64,000 nt of DNA, from the NCBI GenBank assembly GCA_026399435.1, contig JAPLQX010000019.1, positions 1 through 64,000 of the forward strand, written 5' to 3'. Under the pieces are notes generated by a model that made no database searches, had not been told where the DNA came from, and saw nothing but the letters and a program-made list of their open reading frames with translations. Positions 33,686-41,824 of this stretch are shown one piece after another. This stretch comes from Rhodocyclales bacterium. Lineage in GTDB: Bacteria; Pseudomonadota; Gammaproteobacteria; Burkholderiales; Rhodocyclaceae. How positions within the stretch are numbered: position 1 is the first letter of the stretch; every line of letters starts with the position of its first letter. Position numbers and translations under genes: made by a program.

Positions 33686-36189
33686 TGGGCTCATCGGCCA
33701 GACTGGCGCTGCGCATGCTGGTCCGCGACTGGCGCGCAGGCGAACTGACGGTGCTGGGCATAGCCCTGCTGCTGGCCGTGGCGGCGCTGACCAGCGTCGG
33801 CTTCCTGACCGACCGCGTCGAGCAGGCGCTGAAGCTCGAATCGCACCAGTTGCTCGGCGGCGATCTGCTACTGACCGCCGACCATCCCTGGGCTGACGGG
33901 TTTCGTCGGGAAGCCGCCACGCGCGGCCTGCGCCAGGCCGAGAGCGCCACCTTCCCGAGCATGGTGAGCTTGGGCGACGCCACCATGCTCGCCGAAATCA
34001 AGGCCGTGTCGGCGGACTATCCCTTGCGCGGTGCCTTGCGCACGGCACCGCTACTCAACGCGCCCGATGTCGAAATGAACGACGCCAGCGCGCGCGTACC
34101 GAAGGCCGGGGAAGCCTGGCCCGACGAACGACTGGCGACGACCTTGAGTCTCGCTCCGGGTACCTCGCTCGCGCTCGGAAAGATCGCGGTGGTCAGCGGC
34201 CCGGTGTTGACGCTGGAACCCGATCGCGGCATGAACGTGTTTGCGCTGGCGCCGCGCCTGATGATCAATCTGGCCGACCTGCCGGCGACCGGCCTGGTCC
34301 AGAGCGGCAGCCGCGTCAGCTATCGCCTGCACCTGGCCGGCGAGGCCGCTGCCGTGTCGGCTTATGAAGCTTGGGCGAAAGCGCAGCTCGGACGCGGCGA
34401 AAAGATCGAAAGCCTCGACAACGCGCGGCCCGAGATTCGCAACGTGACCGAGCGGGCGCAGCGCTTTCTGCGTCTGGCCGCGCTGCTGGCCGTGATTCTG
34501 GCTGCGGTGGCCGTGGCGCTGGCGGCCGAGCGCTACATGCGGCGCCATCTCGACGGCTGCGCGGTGATGCGCTGCATGGGCGCTTCGGGTCCGCAGCTAC
34601 TGCTGATTCACGGCGGAGAATTTCTGCTGTTCGGCCTTGCCGCAACGCTGGCCGGCTGCGCAGCAGGCTTTGCCGTGCAGGCCGCGCTGCAACAGCTGCT
34701 GGCCGGCCTGCTGGTGACCAGGCTGCCTGCGCCTTCGCTGCTGCCCTGGCTGCATGGCCTGCTGGTGGGCCTCACGCTGATCATCGGCTTTGCTCTGCCA
34801 CCGCTGCTGCGCTTGAAACGTGTGCCGACCATACGCGTGCTGCGCCGCGAGTGGAGCGGGTCCGAGCCCGCGTCGGTCGGCGCCTATCTGCTCGGCGCAC
34901 TGGTGCTGGCGGCGCTGATGCTGTGGATGGCCGGGGAACTGCGCCTGGGACTCATCGTGCTGGTCGGCTTCCTGATCGCGCTCGGTTTCTTTGCGTTGAT
35001 GGCGCGCCTGATGCTCGCCGCGCTGGGACGTCTGCGTCCGTCCGGTAGGGGCTATGGCTGGCGTCACGGGCTGGTCAATCTGCGCCGGCGCCTGGCCGCA
35101 ACGATGGTGCAGGCGGTGGCGCTGGCATTGGGCCTGACGGCGCTGCTGCTGCTCACGGTCGCGCGCGGCGACCTGCTCGACAGCTGGCTGGCCCGTGTCC
35201 CGGCCGATGCGCCGAATCGTTTCGCGATCAACATCCAGCCCGATCAGCGTGTCGCCATCGCCAACTTCTTCAAGGCGCGCGGGCTGCCGGCGCCGGAGCT
35301 GGAGCCGATGGTGCGCGGTCGCCTGGTGCAGGTCAATGGAAAGATTGTCGGGCCGGAGAGTTATGCCGACGATCGCGCCCAGCGCCTCGTCGATCGCGAG
35401 TTCAACCTGTCGTGGTCGGCCCGGCTTCCCGCCGGCAATACGGTCAGCGGAGGGCGCTGGCATGGCGCCACCCAAGCGGCAGAGTTCTCGGTGGAGCAGG
35501 GTCTGGCCGAAACGCTGAACCTGAAGCTCGGCGATCGCCTGGTCTATGACATTGCCGGCAACCGGGTCGAGGCGGTGATCACCAGCCTCAGGAAGCTCGA
35601 CTGGGATTCGATGCGCGTCAATTTCTTCGTCATGTCGCCGCCCGGGGTGCTCGACAATTTTCCCGTCAGCTACATCACGAGCTTTCACCTGCCGGCCGCG
35701 AAAGCCGGCGTCATTCCCGAACTGGTGCGGGCCTTCCCCAACCTGACGGTGATCGATGTCGCAGCTCTTGTCAAACAGCTGCATGCGACGATCGACCAGG
35801 TCGCGCGCGCCGTGCAGCTGGTGTTCGGCTTCGCCGTGCTGGCGGGTCTGGCGGTGCTCTACGCGGCGCTGCAAGCCAGCAGCGACGAGCGGCGACACGA
35901 GCTGGCTGTGCTGCGCGCTCTGGGTGCCCGCAGCCGGCAGTTGTCGGCCGCGCTGATCGCCGAGTTCGGCGCGCTCGGCGCGCTTGCCGGCCTGCTCGCC
36001 AGCATCGCCGCCAGCCTCATCGGCTGGGGCCTGGCGCGCTTTGCGTTTCGCCTCGACTACCTTCCGCAGCCGCAGCTCTGGCTGATCGGCCTGCTGGCAG
36101 GCACCGTGCTGGTGGTGGTGGCCGGCTGGCTCGGCGCTTCCTCGATGCTGCGGCAATCGGCGCTGCCGGCCCTGAGGGCCGCACAGTAA
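33685..36189 (+). CDS. FtsX-like ABC permease, YbbP type
   Basis: The 834-residue inner-membrane protein has an N-terminal helix (GELTVLGIALLLAVAALTSVGF), a large periplasmic region, and two FtsX permease modules (about 260-400, RFLRLAALLAVILAAVAVAL; about 700-830, QLVFGFAVLAGLAVLYAALQ and ERRHELAVLRALGARSRQLS). The length and duplicated layout match YbbP, which normally pairs with the ATPase YbbA. No ATP-binding subunit is adjacent: radA lies upstream and a small gene downstream. The start used is ATG 33685, overlapping the radA stop. Confidence 0.88.
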   Translation: MGSSARLALRMLVRDWRAGELTVLGIALLLAVAALTSVGFLTDRVEQALKLESHQLLGGDLLLTADHPWADGFRREAATRGLRQAESATFPSMVSLGDATMLAEIKAVSADYPLRGALRTAPLLNAPDVEMNDASARVPKAGEAWPDERLATTLSLAPGTSLALGKIAVVSGPVLTLEPDRGMNVFALAPRLMINLADLPATGLVQSGSRVSYRLHLAGEAAAVSAYEAWAKAQLGRGEKIESLDNARPEIRNVTERAQRFLRLAALLAVILAAVAVALAAERYMRRHLDGCAVMRCMGASGPQLLLIHGGEFLLFGLAATLAGCAAGFAVQAALQQLLAGLLVTRLPAPSLLPWLHGLLVGLTLIIGFALPPLLRLKRVPTIRVLRREWSGSEPASVGAYLLGALVLAALMLWMAGELRLGLIVLVGFLIALGFFALMARLMLAALGRLRPSGRGYGWRHGLVNLRRRLAATMVQAVALALGLTALLLLTVARGDLLDSWLARVPADAPNRFAINIQPDQRVAIANFFKARGLPAPELEPMVRGRLVQVNGKIVGPESYADDRAQRLVDREFNLSWSARLPAGNTVSGGRWHGATQAAEFSVEQGLAETLNLKLGDRLVYDIAGNRVEAVITSLRKLDWDSMRVNFFVMSPPGVLDNFPVSYITSFHLPAAKAGVIPELVRAFPNLTVIDVAALVKQLHATIDQVARAVQLVFGFAVLAGLAVLYAALQASSDERRHELAVLRALGARSRQLSAALIAEFGALGALAGLLASIAASLIGWGLARFAFRLDYLPQPQLWLIGLLAGTVLVVVAGWLGASSMLRQSALPALRAAQ

Positions 36190-36332
36190 GCGTGACACCG
36201 AGGCGGATTCGCTACAATCCGGCCAGCCGATAGCTTCCATCGTTCGCACCACTCCATTCCAGCCCGTCCCAAGGCAGGCTTCTTCCTTCCGGCGGCGGCA
36301 ATGACCGACCGCAGTTCACCTGAGTCCTCCCA

Positions 36333-36602
36333 ATGAAAAGAACCGATATCGCAAAGAACATGGCCGTCAAGCTCACCGAGCGCATGAAACACGCCGGGAC
36401 GCCGGAGCGATTCGCCGGGGAAGCCGTACTCGACCGCAAGGAGCAACGAAAGCTGGACCAGGCGAAGGGCCTGGTGCCATTTGCCGTCAAGCTCGACGCG
36501 CAGCTGGTTGGGGAAATCCGTGCCCTGGCCGAATCACGGGAGACGAGCTTGAATGATCTGGTCGCTGTGCTTCTGCGCAAGGGACTGGTCGCCGGCGCCT
36601 GA
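36333..36602 (+). CDS. Conserved hypothetical protein, possible ribbon-helix-helix
   Basis: The 89-residue basic protein opens MKRTDIAKNMAVKLTERMKH. Its C-terminal half (VPFAVKLDAQLVGEIRALAE, then TSLNDLVAVLLRKGL) has a short strand followed by two helices as in ribbon-helix-helix DNA-binding proteins. A possible -10 TACAAT lies at 36213-36218. It is flanked by gaps of 143 and 245 bp, so it is probably monocistronic. Function unknown; the fold is a guess from pattern. Confidence 0.6.
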   Translation: MKRTDIAKNMAVKLTERMKHAGTPERFAGEAVLDRKEQRKLDQAKGLVPFAVKLDAQLVGEIRALAESRETSLNDLVAVLLRKGLVAGA

Positions 36603-36691
36603 GCGTTCCCGCCTGCGGCTGCATTGGGGTTCACTGAGCGCCCCGGGTGGTCATCCGGATAGATATTCGGTATGGGCGAATAGGGATTGCG

Positions 36692-36697
36692 TATAAT
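36692..36697 (+). promoter_or_regulatory. Predicted -10 element upstream of icd
   Basis: A perfect TATAAT followed by CCGGCC, in the 245-bp gap before the isocitrate dehydrogenase gene. The -35 region is weak. A leader of about 150 nt would result; it contains no gene that I can support. Confidence 0.45.
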
Positions 36698-36847
36698 CCG
36701 GCCCCGCCACAAGGGGGCTGTAAGCGGCTATTCAGCCACCCGTGCCATGCTTCAGCGCGCGCCCGGATTCACCGATGCATTGCCGGTCGGGACCTTGATA
36801 CGGCGCGAAGACCATCGATGTTCCTTGCCGAAATTGCGGAGACCCTT

Positions 36848-37879
36848 ATGAGCGCGACCCTTATTCCTGCCACCCTGATCCCGGGAGACGGCATCGGCCC
36901 CGAAATTACCGCCGCGACGCTGGCGGTCCTGGATGCCCTCGGCGCGCCCTTCCAGTGGGACACCCAGGTTGCCGGTCTGGCCGGCGTCACGGCCTTTGGC
37001 GACCCGCTGCCGCAGGTCACGCTGGACTCGATCGAGCGCACCCGGCTGGCGCTCAAGGGGCCGCTGGAAACCCCCTCGGGCGGCGGCTATCGCTCGTCCA
37101 ACGTGCGCTTGCGCGAGAAGTTCAAACTCTATGCCAACCTGCGGCCGGCCAAGTCGCTGGTGCCGGGCGGGCGCTTCGAGAACATCGATCTGGTGTTGTG
37201 CCGCGAGAACATCGAAGGCCTTTACATGGGTTACGAGCATTACGTTCCGATCGATGGCGACCCGCATGCGGTGGGCATGGCCACCGGCATCAATACGCGT
37301 CAGGGCTGCCGCAACATCCTCAAGTTCGCCTTCGATTACGCGATCGCCAACGGCCGCAAGAAAGTCACCGTGGTGCATAAGGCCAACATCATGAAGGCGC
37401 TGACCGGCATCTTCCTCGAAACCGCGCAGCAGATGTACGAGGAGACCTACAAGGGCAAGATCCAGTTCGAAGAGGTGATCATCGATGCCTGCGCCATGAA
37501 GCTGGTGATGAACCCGTGGCAGTTCGACGTGCTGGTCACCACCAACCTGTTCGGCGACATCCTCTCCGACGAAATCGCCGGTCTGGTCGGCGGCCTGGGC
37601 ATGGCGCCGGGCGCCAACATCGGCGAGCAGGCGGCGATTTTCGAGGCGGTGCACGGCTCGGCGCCCGACATCGCGGGCAAGGGCATCGCCAATCCCACGG
37701 CGCTGCTGATGGCGGCCGCCATGATGCTCGACTACGTCAAGCGCAAGGACCTCGGCGATCGACTGCGGCAGGCCATCGACGACGTCCTCAACAAGGACAA
37801 GATACGCACCGGTGATATCGGCGGCAGCGCCACTACCGATCAGTATGCGAAGGCTCTGGTGGCGCGCGTCCGGGGCTGA
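36848..37879 (+). CDS. icd: Isocitrate dehydrogenase, NAD-type small subunit family
   Basis: The 343-residue decarboxylating dehydrogenase of the isopropylmalate/isocitrate family. LIPGDGIGPEITAATLAVLD opens the fold. Substrate site: KGPLETPSGGGYRSSNVRLR. The metal Asp signature is NLFGDILSDEIAGLVGGLGM. HGSAPDIAGKGIANP carries Asp-Ile at the cofactor-selecting positions, which favours NAD over NADP. It functions in the TCA cycle. It is shorter than the 410-residue E. coli Icd type. Symbol given for function; the enzyme is not orthologous to E. coli Icd. Confidence 0.88.
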   Translation: MSATLIPATLIPGDGIGPEITAATLAVLDALGAPFQWDTQVAGLAGVTAFGDPLPQVTLDSIERTRLALKGPLETPSGGGYRSSNVRLREKFKLYANLRPAKSLVPGGRFENIDLVLCRENIEGLYMGYEHYVPIDGDPHAVGMATGINTRQGCRNILKFAFDYAIANGRKKVTVVHKANIMKALTGIFLETAQQMYEETYKGKIQFEEVIIDACAMKLVMNPWQFDVLVTTNLFGDILSDEIAGLVGGLGMAPGANIGEQAAIFEAVHGSAPDIAGKGIANPTALLMAAAMMLDYVKRKDLGDRLRQAIDDVLNKDKIRTGDIGGSATTDQYAKALVARVRG

Positions 37880-37911
37880 TTTTTCGATACGGTGCTGATG
37901 CATAATGGGGC

Positions 37912-39639
37912 ATGGATGCCCCATTGAATCAGCCGTCAATGCATGGCAGTTCGTCGCGGCTCTGGCTTCAGCCCTCAATCGTATTTGTCGCTGTCGCGCT
38001 CGGCGTGTTTGCGTCGTGGTTTCTCGAGTGGCGGCAAGCGGATGCCAACATGCTGTCGATGGCGCGCGAGCGCGGCGCCGCGCTGTTCAGGCTGGTGGAA
38101 CTGACCCGCGACTGGAATGCCCGACACGGCGGCGTCTATGTGCCGGTGACGGCGGCCACCCCGCCCAATCCCTATCTCGATCACAAGAGGCGCGACGTGG
38201 TCACTCGGGAAGGCGTTGCGCTGACCCTGGTGAATCCTGCCTACATGACCCGGCAGATTGCCGAGATCGCGCAGCAGGTCGAGGGTATCCAGTTACACAT
38301 CACCAGCCTCAAGCCGCTGCGTCCGGCCAATGCCGCGGATCCCTGGGAGGCCGTTGCCCTGCAGCGCTTCGACGCGGGTGTGCCCGAGATCGTCGAACTG
38401 ATTCCGGGTGTCACGCCGGTACATCGCTACATGGCGCCGCTCAGGATCACCCAGCCCTGTCTGGGCTGCCATGAGAAGCAGGGCTACCAGCTGGGCCAGA
38501 TTCGCGGCGGCATTTCCGTCACCATGCCGGCGGCAGACCTGCTGGCGATTCGTGACGGTGTACGCTTCCGTTCCAGCGCCGTCCATCTCCTGATGTTTGC
38601 CGTGGTGGCCGCCCTGCTGGACTTGCTCGTGAGGCGCACCCGCAATCATCTGCTGGCGCTGGAGCGCCTTGCTCAGGAGCAGGAGAAGGTAATCGCCGAG
38701 CGCACGCATGCCTTGTCGGAAGCCAACGCGGAGCTGGAAGGCGAACTCGCGGATCGCGAACTGGCCGCCGCCGTATTGAGCAACGCGGCAGAGGCGATCA
38801 TCGTCACGGACGCGGGCGGTCACTTCGTCGAGGTCAATCCGGCTTTTTCACGCATGACCGGCTACGCCGCGAGCGAGGTGCTGGGCAAGGCCGTGTCGAT
38901 GATCAAGTCGGGGCGGCATCCGCCGGAGTTCTACGAGGAAATGTGGCAAACCCTGAGCCGGGAAAATCGTTGGCAGGGCGAGGTCTGGAACCGGCGCAAG
39001 AACGGCGAGTTGTTCTTCGTCTGGATGTCCGTCGCCCGCATCGCTGGCGGCGCCCAGCCGGTGCGCTACGTGGCGACGCTGACCGACATCACGCAACGCA
39101 AGGAACTGGAAGAGGCGCTGCGTCATCAGGCCTACCACGATCCGCTCACCGATCTGCCCAACCGCGCGCTGTTCGCCGACCGCCTGCGCGTTGCGCTCCT
39201 GCAGGCGCAGCGGCATGGCCGCGCGTTCGCCCTGTGCTTCATCGACTTGGACTACTTCAAGCCGGTCAATGATGAATTCGGACATGCTGCCGGCGACGAC
39301 GTGCTGGTCGAGACCGCCAGGCGCCTGCGCGTCTGCGTGCGCGCCGCCGACACGGTCGCGCGGGTGGGTGGCGACGAATTCGCCGCAATCCTTACTGAAG
39401 TTCGTTCTCGCGCCGAAGTCGAGGAGGTCGCCGCCCGTATCGTCGCCGAACTGGCGCGCCCGTTCGAACTGAAAGTAGGTACCGCCCACATCACGTGCAG
39501 CATCGGCATCGCGCTCTTTCCCGAGCATGGCAGTGATGTCGAAGCGCTGCAGCACTTTGCCGACGCGGCGCTCTATGAAGTGAAAGCGGAGAGTCGCAAC
39601 GCCTATCGCATTGCCGGGAATGGCGGGGACAAGGCCTAG
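37912..39639 (+). CDS. Diguanylate cyclase with heme-type DUF3365 sensor and PAS domain
   Basis: The 575-residue membrane protein makes c-di-GMP. Order: N-terminal helix (about 21-38); periplasmic DUF3365/Tll0287-like domain (about 40-210) with a c-type heme motif CLGCH near residue 183; second helix (about 218-237); coiled coil; PAS (about 285-395, NAAEAIIVTDAGGHFVEVNP); GGDEF (about 405-565) with an intact GGDEF near 485. The inhibitory RxxD site is kept (RAAD five residues before GGDEF). The periplasmic heme suggests a redox or gas ligand input. It is 32 nt after icd on the same strand. Confidence 0.9.
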   Translation: MDAPLNQPSMHGSSSRLWLQPSIVFVAVALGVFASWFLEWRQADANMLSMARERGAALFRLVELTRDWNARHGGVYVPVTAATPPNPYLDHKRRDVVTREGVALTLVNPAYMTRQIAEIAQQVEGIQLHITSLKPLRPANAADPWEAVALQRFDAGVPEIVELIPGVTPVHRYMAPLRITQPCLGCHEKQGYQLGQIRGGISVTMPAADLLAIRDGVRFRSSAVHLLMFAVVAALLDLLVRRTRNHLLALERLAQEQEKVIAERTHALSEANAELEGELADRELAAAVLSNAAEAIIVTDAGGHFVEVNPAFSRMTGYAASEVLGKAVSMIKSGRHPPEFYEEMWQTLSRENRWQGEVWNRRKNGELFFVWMSVARIAGGAQPVRYVATLTDITQRKELEEALRHQAYHDPLTDLPNRALFADRLRVALLQAQRHGRAFALCFIDLDYFKPVNDEFGHAAGDDVLVETARRLRVCVRAADTVARVGGDEFAAILTEVRSRAEVEEVAARIVAELARPFELKVGTAHITCSIGIALFPEHGSDVEALQHFADAALYEVKAESRNAYRIAGNGGDKA

Positions 39640-39771
39640 CGCCTGAGCGTGGCGAACGCTGCCGCCGTGGCGCCGGGTGCTGCGGCCTCGCGTTGTCGGG
39701 CGGCTTTGCCCGCGGTGCGATTCGCCGTTACCTGTCCGCTAAGCGGCGTCCCAGGTACGCAAAGCGAGCCA

Positions 39772-39781
39772 GCGCCGACTC
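39772..39781 (+). repeat. GCGCCGACTC 10-mer, intergenic copy
   Basis: One of seven plus-strand copies (also 12926, 25426, 49912, 53573, 60271, 62226). It lies in the 142-bp convergent gap 39640-39781, directly at the 3' end of cnoX. The gap also holds an imperfect hairpin (ACCTG...CCGCT/AGCGG...CAGGT, about 39729-39757) and no gene. Confidence 0.5.
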
Positions 39782-40645
39782 CTAATTCAAGGTTCGCGCC
39801 AGCTGGATGCGGAATTCGCGCACCAGGTCCTCGTGCTGCGGTTGGTCGCCGAGCAGCGTGAACAGGTCAAGCATGGTCTTGCGCGCGGCTTCGTCCTGCC
39901 ACTTGCGGTCGCGGCTCACGATTTCCAGCAGCTGCTCCAGCGCCATGCGATAGTCATGCGCCAGCGCCAGCGTGTTGGCCAGTTGCAGGCGGGCATCGAG
40001 ATCATTCGCGTTGGCGTCGATGCGAGCCTTCAGCGCTGCGGGGTCGGCGCCCGTGCCGGCAGTCACCAGCTTGAGCCGGGCTTGCAGGGCACGCACGCGG
40101 GGGACGTCTTGGGCCTGGTGTTCGAGCGCGTCGAGGATGGCCCGCGCGGCTTCCATGTCGCGCAGGTCGATGTGGATTTCGGCAAGATCGAGCTGCGCGG
40201 CCTCGTTGCCCGGGTCGAGTTGCAGCGCATCGGCCAGCAGCGAGGCCGCGACCCCGGCTTCGCCCCTGGCGCGCGCTTCCAGCGCAGCAATTCGCAGCGG
40301 CTCGGCGGGAGAAGGCATCAGGCTGTCGATGAAGGTGCGGATCTGCGCTTCGGGCAGGGCGCCGGTAAATTCATCGACCATTTCGCCATTGACGAAGGCC
40401 TTGACGTTGGGAATGCCGCGCACGCCGTAACGCGCCGCGAGTTCCTGGTGCTGGTCCGAGTTCACTTTGGCGAGGATGAAGCGCCCGCCGTAGTCGACGG
40501 CCAGCTTTTCCAGGATGGGTTTGAGTACGCGGCAGGGAGCACACCACTCGGCCCAGAAGTCGACCAGTACCGGAGCAAGGCGAGAGGCATCGACGACCTT
40601 TTCCTGAAAGTTGGCGACACCCACATCAATCGAGAAATTGTTCAT
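39782..40645 (-). CDS. cnoX: Thioredoxin-TPR co-chaperone CnoX (YbbN family)
   Basis: The 287-residue protein has an N-terminal thioredoxin domain (residues about 1-110) with active-site WCAPC, followed by TPR-like helices (LLADALQLDPGNEAAQLDLA; RLQLANTLALAHDYRMALEQ). It is the YbbN/CnoX family of chaperone-redox proteins that hand clients to DnaK and GroEL. E. coli CnoX has SxxC and lacks thioredoxin activity; here both cysteines are present, so disulfide exchange is plausible. It is monocistronic. Confidence 0.92.
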   Translation of the reverse strand: MNNFSIDVGVANFQEKVVDASRLAPVLVDFWAEWCAPCRVLKPILEKLAVDYGGRFILAKVNSDQHQELAARYGVRGIPNVKAFVNGEMVDEFTGALPEAQIRTFIDSLMPSPAEPLRIAALEARARGEAGVAASLLADALQLDPGNEAAQLDLAEIHIDLRDMEAARAILDALEHQAQDVPRVRALQARLKLVTAGTGADPAALKARIDANANDLDARLQLANTLALAHDYRMALEQLLEIVSRDRKWQDEAARKTMLDLFTLLGDQPQHEDLVREFRIQLARTLN

Positions 40646-40708
40646 GGCGGCGATTCGTCGTGAGGCTTGGAATAAAACGGCAGCGCCATCATCGCGATGT
40701 GTCGCGCT

Positions 40709-41677
40709 TCAGGCGCCGCCGGGATGGCGGTAGGCTTCAATCTCGTTGTCGGCCACCAGTGCCTCGTAGAAGCAAACCCGGTTGCGGCCGTGGGTCTTGG
40801 CGTAATACAGCGCCTGATCGGCACGGCCGAGCAATTCGACGGGATACGATGTGTCCCGGATTTCGGTGATGCCGACGCTCACGGTAACCCTGTCGACCTC
40901 GGGAAAGGCATGGTGTTCGATCGAGCGGCGCAGGCGCTCGAAGGTCGTCCCGGCATCATTGCGATGATCGACGTAGACGATGACGACGAACTCCTCGCCG
41001 CCGAAGCGGTAAATCAGGTCGGTCTTGCGAAAGGTGCTGCGCAGGATGCGGGCGAGGATGACCAGCACTTCGTCGCCGTGCAGATGGCCGAAGCGGTCGT
41101 TGATGCTCTTGAAGTGATCGATGTCGATTTCGCCCATGAAGAAGCAGCCATTCCCGCCGTCGATCTTGCGCTGGCTCCCGGCGCCTGCATCTTCCTGGTA
41201 GGCCCGGCGGATCAGGCCGAGAGCCCGGTCGAGCTGGTCGTCGAAGGTGCGGCGGTTCAGGAGTCCGGTGAGCCGGTCGACCTGCGAGTCCCTGAGAACC
41301 GCCAGATAGTTGTCGTAGACGCGGAACAGGTCCGCCATCAGGGTCTGCTCGTCGGCCGAGATTTCCGGCGTACGGTGCACCAGCAGGTAGCCGAGCACCT
41401 TGCGGGCATGGCTCATGATGGGAAATGAGGTTACATCCGCGCTGCCGATGAGTTCGGCAAACGACTCCGGCCCGGCCGCTTGGGAAATCGCCCCGTCGCG
41501 CAGCGAACTGGAGAACTCCGGAACGTCGTCCGCACCGAGGTGGAAGATCGCCGCCCAGTCGGGCTCGAACAGATCGGCGACCGTCTTCAGCAGACTGGCT
41601 TCGAGCAGGTTCACGTCACGGTGATCCGTGAGTGCCGCAATCATGCGGACAATGGTGGGAGACGACAGCGCGTTCAT
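40709..41677 (-). CDS. Soluble diguanylate cyclase with N-terminal GAF-like domain
   Basis: The 322-residue cytoplasmic protein has a divergent GAF-like region (about 20-135, DWAAIFHLGADDVPEFSSSL) and a C-terminal GGDEF domain with GGEEF near residue 225. The RxxD product-inhibition site is kept (RKTD five residues before). The insert between DRLTGLLNRRTFDDQLDRAL and the metal Asp (GEIDIDHFKSIND) is longer than usual. There is no membrane segment. It is divergent from purL, with about 147 nt between. Confidence 0.92.
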   Translation of the reverse strand: MNALSSPTIVRMIAALTDHRDVNLLEASLLKTVADLFEPDWAAIFHLGADDVPEFSSSLRDGAISQAAGPESFAELIGSADVTSFPIMSHARKVLGYLLVHRTPEISADEQTLMADLFRVYDNYLAVLRDSQVDRLTGLLNRRTFDDQLDRALGLIRRAYQEDAGAGSQRKIDGGNGCFFMGEIDIDHFKSINDRFGHLHGDEVLVILARILRSTFRKTDLIYRFGGEEFVVIVYVDHRNDAGTTFERLRRSIEHHAFPEVDRVTVSVGITEIRDTSYPVELLGRADQALYYAKTHGRNRVCFYEALVADNEIEAYRHPGGA

Positions 41678-41767
41678 GGAGTGGGTATGTACCTGTTGCC
41701 TTGGAGCAGTTTCTCAGTCTTGGCCGCCGAATGCAATTCGGGCGCGAGGCCAAGGCCGGGCTGAGGG

Positions 41768-41773
41768 TATAAT
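41768..41773 (+). promoter_or_regulatory. Predicted -10 element of purL
   Basis: Perfect TATAAT 52 nt before the purL start. The -35 region is poor. No purine riboswitch or PurR box was recognised. Confidence 0.45.
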
Positions 41774-41824
41774 TCCGCGCCTTGTATTGCCATCCCGCAC
41801 TCATTCGCCCCCGGTCCGTCCATC

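Noticed and set aside
34597-36252. A 551-codon minus-strand open frame
   Set aside because: Antisense to the FtsX-like permease; Gln/His/Arg-rich shadow.
40851-40868. A fifth copy of the GGGACGGTATCC repeat
   Set aside because: GGGATACGATGTGTCCC shares only short words, has no flanking TTATGTCCC arm and sits in a conserved GGDEF gene.
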